Part shown: in pieces, positions 60,001 to 64,000 of the stretch | How the letters are laid out: every line of letters starts with the position of its first letter | How positions within the stretch are numbered: position 1 is the stretch's first letter | Assembly: GCA_024036415.1 (NCBI GenBank) | Contig: JAMWET010001220.1 | Location: 1,916,361-1,980,360, forward strand | DNA: 64,000 nucleotides | Direction of reading: 5' to 3' | Origin: Prochilodus magdalenae | Lineage: Eukaryota; Chordata; Actinopteri; Characiformes; Prochilodontidae | Translations under genes and position numbers: made by a program | The notes under the pieces: model-generated | Seen by the model: only the letters and a program-made list of their open reading frames with translations | The model's database searches: none | What the model was told of the DNA's origin: nothing

Positions 60001-60431
60001 TTTGCTATGTGACCTGGTAATGCATTATGTAACATCTTAATAATATGTCATTTGTATGATCTCCGTGACCTGTCACTGTTCTGATGTTGCATCTTTTGCT
60101 TTGTCTTTGTTTGTCTCTGTATTTTTTGGGCTGGTGCTCCAGTTTTCTGGCTTGGCTCAACATGGCACATCTATTAATCACACCTTCTGATTGGTCCACT
60201 GGCACAACACTGGAAGGGTGTTTTATTTTGGTGGCCATGGGGCCACAAAAGTTCGGGCTCTTTTAAGACACTGGGCAGATTAATGTTATTGCCAGTGAAA
60301 ACAGCAGAAAGTGTGCCAAGAAAATATTCCCACCATTATTACACCACCTCCACCAGCCTGGACTGCTAACACAAGGCAGGCTGACAAATTCATTTAAACA
60401 GTAATAAAGTCATGGTGTTATTTTCAGACCC
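55834..60431. other. Long non-coding stretch with microsatellites
   Basis: Contains a CA run (56583-56612), a CAA/TAA run (56981-57030) and AAAT-rich sequence near 57600-57640. Frames at 56065-56256, 58082-58336, 58571-58822 and 59253-59456 (plus) and at 57726-57908, 59040-59237 and 60005-60238 (minus) have no recognisable domain. No transposase remnant is visible in these 4.6 kb, which makes this one of the quieter parts of the window. Confidence 0.4.
56981..57030. repeat. CAA/TAA trinucleotide microsatellite
   Basis: About ten CAA units are followed directly by about seven TAA units. Confidence 0.95.
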
Positions 60432-60610
60432 TGCCATCTGTGTGTCTCAGCAGAAGCCCAGATTCTTCAGATTGGACTATACTTTTCCAGTCCCCACCTG
60501 TCCAGTATTAGGTAGCCTGCACTTACTGCAGCCTCATATTTCTGTTCTTGGCCAATAGAAGTGGAACCCGACATGGTCTTCTACTGTTGTAGCCCATCCG
60601 CCTCAAGGTT
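60432..60610 (-). pseudogene. Tc1-like transposase fragment, minus strand
   Basis: The minus-strand frame contains TLRRMGYNSRRPCRVPLLLA followed by KNRNMRLQ, the linker before the catalytic core. Past a stop, eroded traces of the first catalytic block run to LLLRHTDG-like residues near 60435. The same family as 31400-31765, and better preserved. Neither terminal repeat was found, so it is a fragment about 180 bp long. Confidence 0.82.
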
Positions 60611-62901
60611 TGAAATAAAATGGACACCAATATAACATTACAGAAACAGAATTTCAAACAATTATTCAACTTTGATAGTAGCTTTTGATTTTGTTGTGGG
60701 TTCTGAGTTTTCAATGTGTTAGTTAGTGTTTCCCTGCTCTGACGTCCACACAGTACACTCCTCACAGGTAAGTCTTCGTAGCAAATTGGCAATCCCAGCG
60801 CTGCTGTTGGTCACAAGCCGGTAGCATATCTCAAGCTTAAGTCACAGCAGTAGTGGTGCTTTTGTGAGGGTTTAAGAGCTTTAGTGTTTTTATGACTGTT
60901 TCTCTCTCCATGCAGCCTAACAGGGGAAGTGTGTTGGTGCCCAACAGCTGCAGCATACTCCTTTAAACTGACTTGCTGTGTAGACCAAAATCAGTTCAAA
61001 TTGTAATATGTACATGTACTGACTAGCACTTTTGAGCTACCCTGATGCACAATAGATAAAATTGGCACTACAGAAACATTTGGTAAACTTTTAGCATTGA
61101 TATGATTTTTGTTATAATATTTGTTACGAGAATAATGAAATATTCAACTATATGTCTTAATAGAATAAACATAATTATAGTACAGGGTTATTTAAGGCAA
61201 GGACTTTAGTGTAAAGTCATTTTAGTATAAAGTCTAAAATGGCTTTTCCACTCTTATGTTGAACCAATTAGGTAGAATGATCCATATACAAGTTGTGGGT
61301 ACAAAAGTGATGACTTGTTTGTGACGCACCTCTACAGATCATCATATGAATATATGGAAAACGTGGCTGAGATGACAGATCCAATCCAAGAGGTGCCGGA
61401 GGCAAAGCTAGCTTGTTCCGGCACAAATTAAGCCTTGGAAATAAAAAAAAATAATTAATTTGAAACAGCTGTTTTGTAGCTTAGCGCATTATTGTAGAAC
61501 CTCCCCATTCCCCTGCTGGCCTGCACTCACATTACACCTAACGTTCTGTGATTAAGCATGCTTACGTCATCACTTCAAGGGTTGTCACAGCTTTAATCTA
61601 GAAGGTTTTAGCTAGGTTTTTACGTTTTATGTTTTGTGTGCTGTCTGTGTGCAGACACTTGTGTGTCACTATGCTACAGCCCTATTGAAACTCTGAGCAC
61701 TCACTGTCCTGCTTCCTCTGACCCACAGAGCGATTGAGTTATCCAAAGCATTAAATTGTTCAAACTATTTTTCCATTATCTTTCTCTTGGGGAAGTCTCC
61801 TTGTATGCACTTTGGATGATGCTCTTATCTCATAAAAGGCTGAAGCTGGCTTTATATTTCTTTCCACCTTAAACCGTGCAGCTGTTACATTCTGGTGCTG
61901 TAGACCAAAGTGATCCCTTTGTCACTATGTTTGTGTAATAGGACAGTTGCATCACTGACGTCATCATGTTCAAATTCCCTCAGGCATGGTGATCATACGA
62001 GCCAAAAGAACTGGACTTTGACACAGAAATTATCTTACATAAGTACACTCTTAATTTCCATGTAAGGACAGGACCAGATGCACTAAGGCATGAATGATAT
62101 TTTAACCTGTCTGTAATGTGTGCCTTCTAATAGACATTTAGTTGAATATCATGAATGTAATTGAATGTAAAGACAATGTAGACCATCAAAATGGCAAAAT
62201 GGCTAAACGTAGTATGGCAGAGCGTATACAAGTGTATCAACGTGCAGCTATTCAAGAAAGCAAGTGGTCCTGAAGGCTGTGAAAAGCTTTCTCTCACAGC
62301 TCGCTTTCGGATATGCGCTTCTGTATTTGCTCTGAAGTGGCTTGTGACTTGAGCCTTGCCTCTGAGGACCTGCATAAAGAACGCCTCAGAACAGAGGACG
62401 CCTTCACACTGCCTTGCTGCATAAATGCAGGTTATTCCTTCCTCACTCAAAGCCCATATATTATTCCTCTTCATTATCAACACTGTAATCATCCCAGCAT
62501 AAACACTAGGCTACAAAGAAGCAATGAGAAGATTCTGTAAAGCCAATAAGCATTTTCAATGGCCCTCCTTCATGCAGATGCACATTTGAGTGTAAGCTGT
62601 GTTATTCATCCACATGCCTGTGTGGCTATGGCTGCAAATAAAAGCCCATGATAGTGTTAAGCTTCAAAAGAAGACACACAGCAGAAATGGAAGGCAAACA
62701 AAGGCGTGTTGGGCACACTCACAAACACATATACACGTGTTCAAACAAATCCAAGCACGCTTTAAAGCATTCATACTAAAATGCTCCCTGGCGACTAGAA
62801 GCACCTACCTACAGCTGATTTATTTCCATGCACAGTTGGCATTAGCCATATACTTAATCAGTAGTCAGCGTCTGGCAACAGAACTACTCCTACTGGATAC
62901 A
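60611..62901. other. Non-coding, nothing recognised
   Basis: Includes an isolated CRE-type TGACGTCA at 61956-61963 and a 121-codon minus-strand frame (62127-62492) without a domain. No repeat family recognised. Confidence 0.4.
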
Positions 62902-62944
62902 TTACATGGCCAAAAGTGTGTAAACACATGACCATCACATACCA
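62902..62944. repeat. Tc1-like terminal repeat fragment (ATGGCCAAAAG type)
   Basis: TACATTACATGGCCAAAAGT followed by GTGTAAACACATGACCATCA is a familiar fish Tc1-type terminus. Only this end is visible. Confidence 0.65.
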
Positions 62945-62992
62945 TACGAGGAGTAATATCATCACAACAAATAAGAAAAAAGAACATAAACT

Positions 62993-63050
62993 ATATCGCC
63001 AAAAGTATTCACTCACCCATCCAAATCATTGAATTCAGGTGTTCCAGTCA
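62993..63050. repeat. Tc1-like terminal repeat fragment, same family as 6741-7928
   Basis: ACTATATCGCCAAAAGTATT, CACCCATCCAAATCATTGAA and TTCAGGTGTTCCAGTCA match the right terminus of the 6741-7928 element in reverse complement. No transposase of that family adjoins. Confidence 0.78.
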
Positions 63051-63224
63051 TCTAGGAATAGACAACACCTTAATGAGCAAAGAATGGTCTAAGTTCAGGT
63101 ATTCCAAAGATTCCTAAATGCCTAAATTCCATGGATTTTAGGTATTTCACCCTACATTGCACAATACCATTAAAGGATTCAAAAAATCTGCTCTGTGTAA
63201 AAGACTCAGTGGAAATCCCTAAAT

Positions 63225-63645
63225 GAATGTCCATGATCGTCAATTCAGTCCCTCAAACAGCACTGCATCAAAAAAAGCTTGATATAAAATGATTCTGTGA
63301 TCACCACATAAGCTCGGAAATAAACATTGAGTGTTGCTGCATCCACAAACATTAGGACTTTATTTTGTCACCATTGGAAGCATTTGTACTTCTTGTGGCA
63401 ACTCCACAGCGGTAAGAGAGGGGAGGCCAGTACTGCTATAGCGGCTTAATGCAGCAGTGGAAACCTGTACTGTGCTGAACATTATTTTTGGACCTGGTGT
63501 TGCCTGGGCCAGAAACCATTTAGATGTCCAATGTGAATTTCAAAAGTCAGTGTCTGTCATAGCACAGGGGGTATTAGTAGGTACTTGACACATCTCTGAA
63601 AGCATCATTAACACTGAACACATTTGGAGCAACATATGCTGGCAT
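63225..63645 (+). pseudogene. Tc1-like transposase remnant, strongly decayed
   Basis: In order on the plus strand: GATCGTCAATTCAGTCCCTC with AAACAGCACTGCATCA (N-terminal part), GTTGCTGCATCCACAAAC, GCAGTGGAAACCTGTACTGT (leading to the first catalytic motif), CAGTGTCTGTCATAGCA (core) and GGAGCAACATATGCTGGCAT. These blocks keep the spacing order of one Tc1-like transposase family, but all frames are broken and the C-terminus is missing. Recognition rests on nucleotide-level resemblance remembered from other fish copies. Confidence 0.6.
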
Positions 63646-64000
63646 TATTAGGAATGCGCGTCAGTCTTCAGGTACTTGATACTATATAGCTTAATTAGTG
63701 CATACTGTAGAGCTTATCTGCCCGGTAGTTGTCGTCGATAATAATTCTGGTGCACGATTAATAAAGACGAATTCGAGGGCTATGTTAATCAGAAGGTGGT
63801 GTGGATGCCCAACAGGCCACAGTGTGTGGTTGTATAACTAGAAGAATGACACAAAATTCCACTTTCAATATATCTAGATGAGAACAAGGTTCTATGGTAG
63901 GTGTTTTTAGGTAGAGGACTAACCTTGTATTGTGATATATGGATTGGAACTGTCTGATTTATGAGCCTTAAATAGTTCCTATTATCACTCTTTGAAGATT
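63646..64000. other. Non-coding, nothing recognised
   Basis: AT-rich sequence to the window end without recognised content. Confidence 0.4.

Noticed and set aside
1..64000. tRNA, rRNA or microRNA genes
   Set aside because: No tRNA cloverleaf, rRNA segment or familiar microRNA seed with a hairpin was noticed by eye; a covariance-model scan would be needed to exclude them.

Overview
The window looks like an AT-rich, mostly non-coding piece of a teleost fish genome, probably an otophysan (characin, catfish or relative). The evidence is the repeat content: remnants of many Tc1/IS630-type transposons, hAT-type elements with 8-bp target duplications, a V-SINE-like core, an L2-like LINE tail, a solo LTR and palindromic fish repeats. 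Long TA, GT and CAA microsatellites, low background CpG and the lack of long bacterial-style reading frames fit a vertebrate. All assignments come from reading the sequence and remembered family features; no search was run.

Layout. 1-6.7 kb: mostly unique-looking DNA with a TA/GT microsatellite. 6.7-7.9 kb: a minus-strand Tc1 copy split by a small TA-flanked MITE. 10.9-11.1 kb: a possible Tc1 C-terminal fragment. 15.0-17.0 kb: a large inverted repeat with a Tc1 copy in its loop, plus a third solo arm. 19.6-20.1 kb: a solo LTR. 21.6-22.8 kb: the best preserved transposase, which lacks catalytic residues. 22.9-23.2 kb: a V-SINE. 24.1-24.5 kb: a 413-bp Tc1-type MITE. 27.2-29.2 kb: a palindromic repeat and a TTAA-type MITE. 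31.4-31.8 and 36.2-37.0 kb: Tc1 remnants. 34.1-34.8 kb: a candidate hAT derivative. 41.7-42.1 kb: LINE reverse transcriptase C-terminus. 45.0-46.4 kb: transposase fragment and dispersed repeats. 48.0-50.2 kb: a cluster of repeat ends. 51.7-52.3 kb: a CpG-dense promoter-like island. 53.8-55.8 kb: a complete-ended hAT derivative with an exact 8-bp target duplication, a damaged BED-finger exon and two nested MITEs. 60.4-60.6 and 62.9-63.7 kb: more Tc1 fragments.

No complete host protein-coding gene can be supported. The one place that looks like a host gene start is the island at 51.7-52.3 kb. It carries ETS, YY1, CCAAT, E2F-like, CRE and ZNF143-like motifs and short plausible first exons on the plus strand. 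Everything else that resembles protein is transposon-derived and broken. The most informative structures are the nested insertions, which give a relative order of transposition events.
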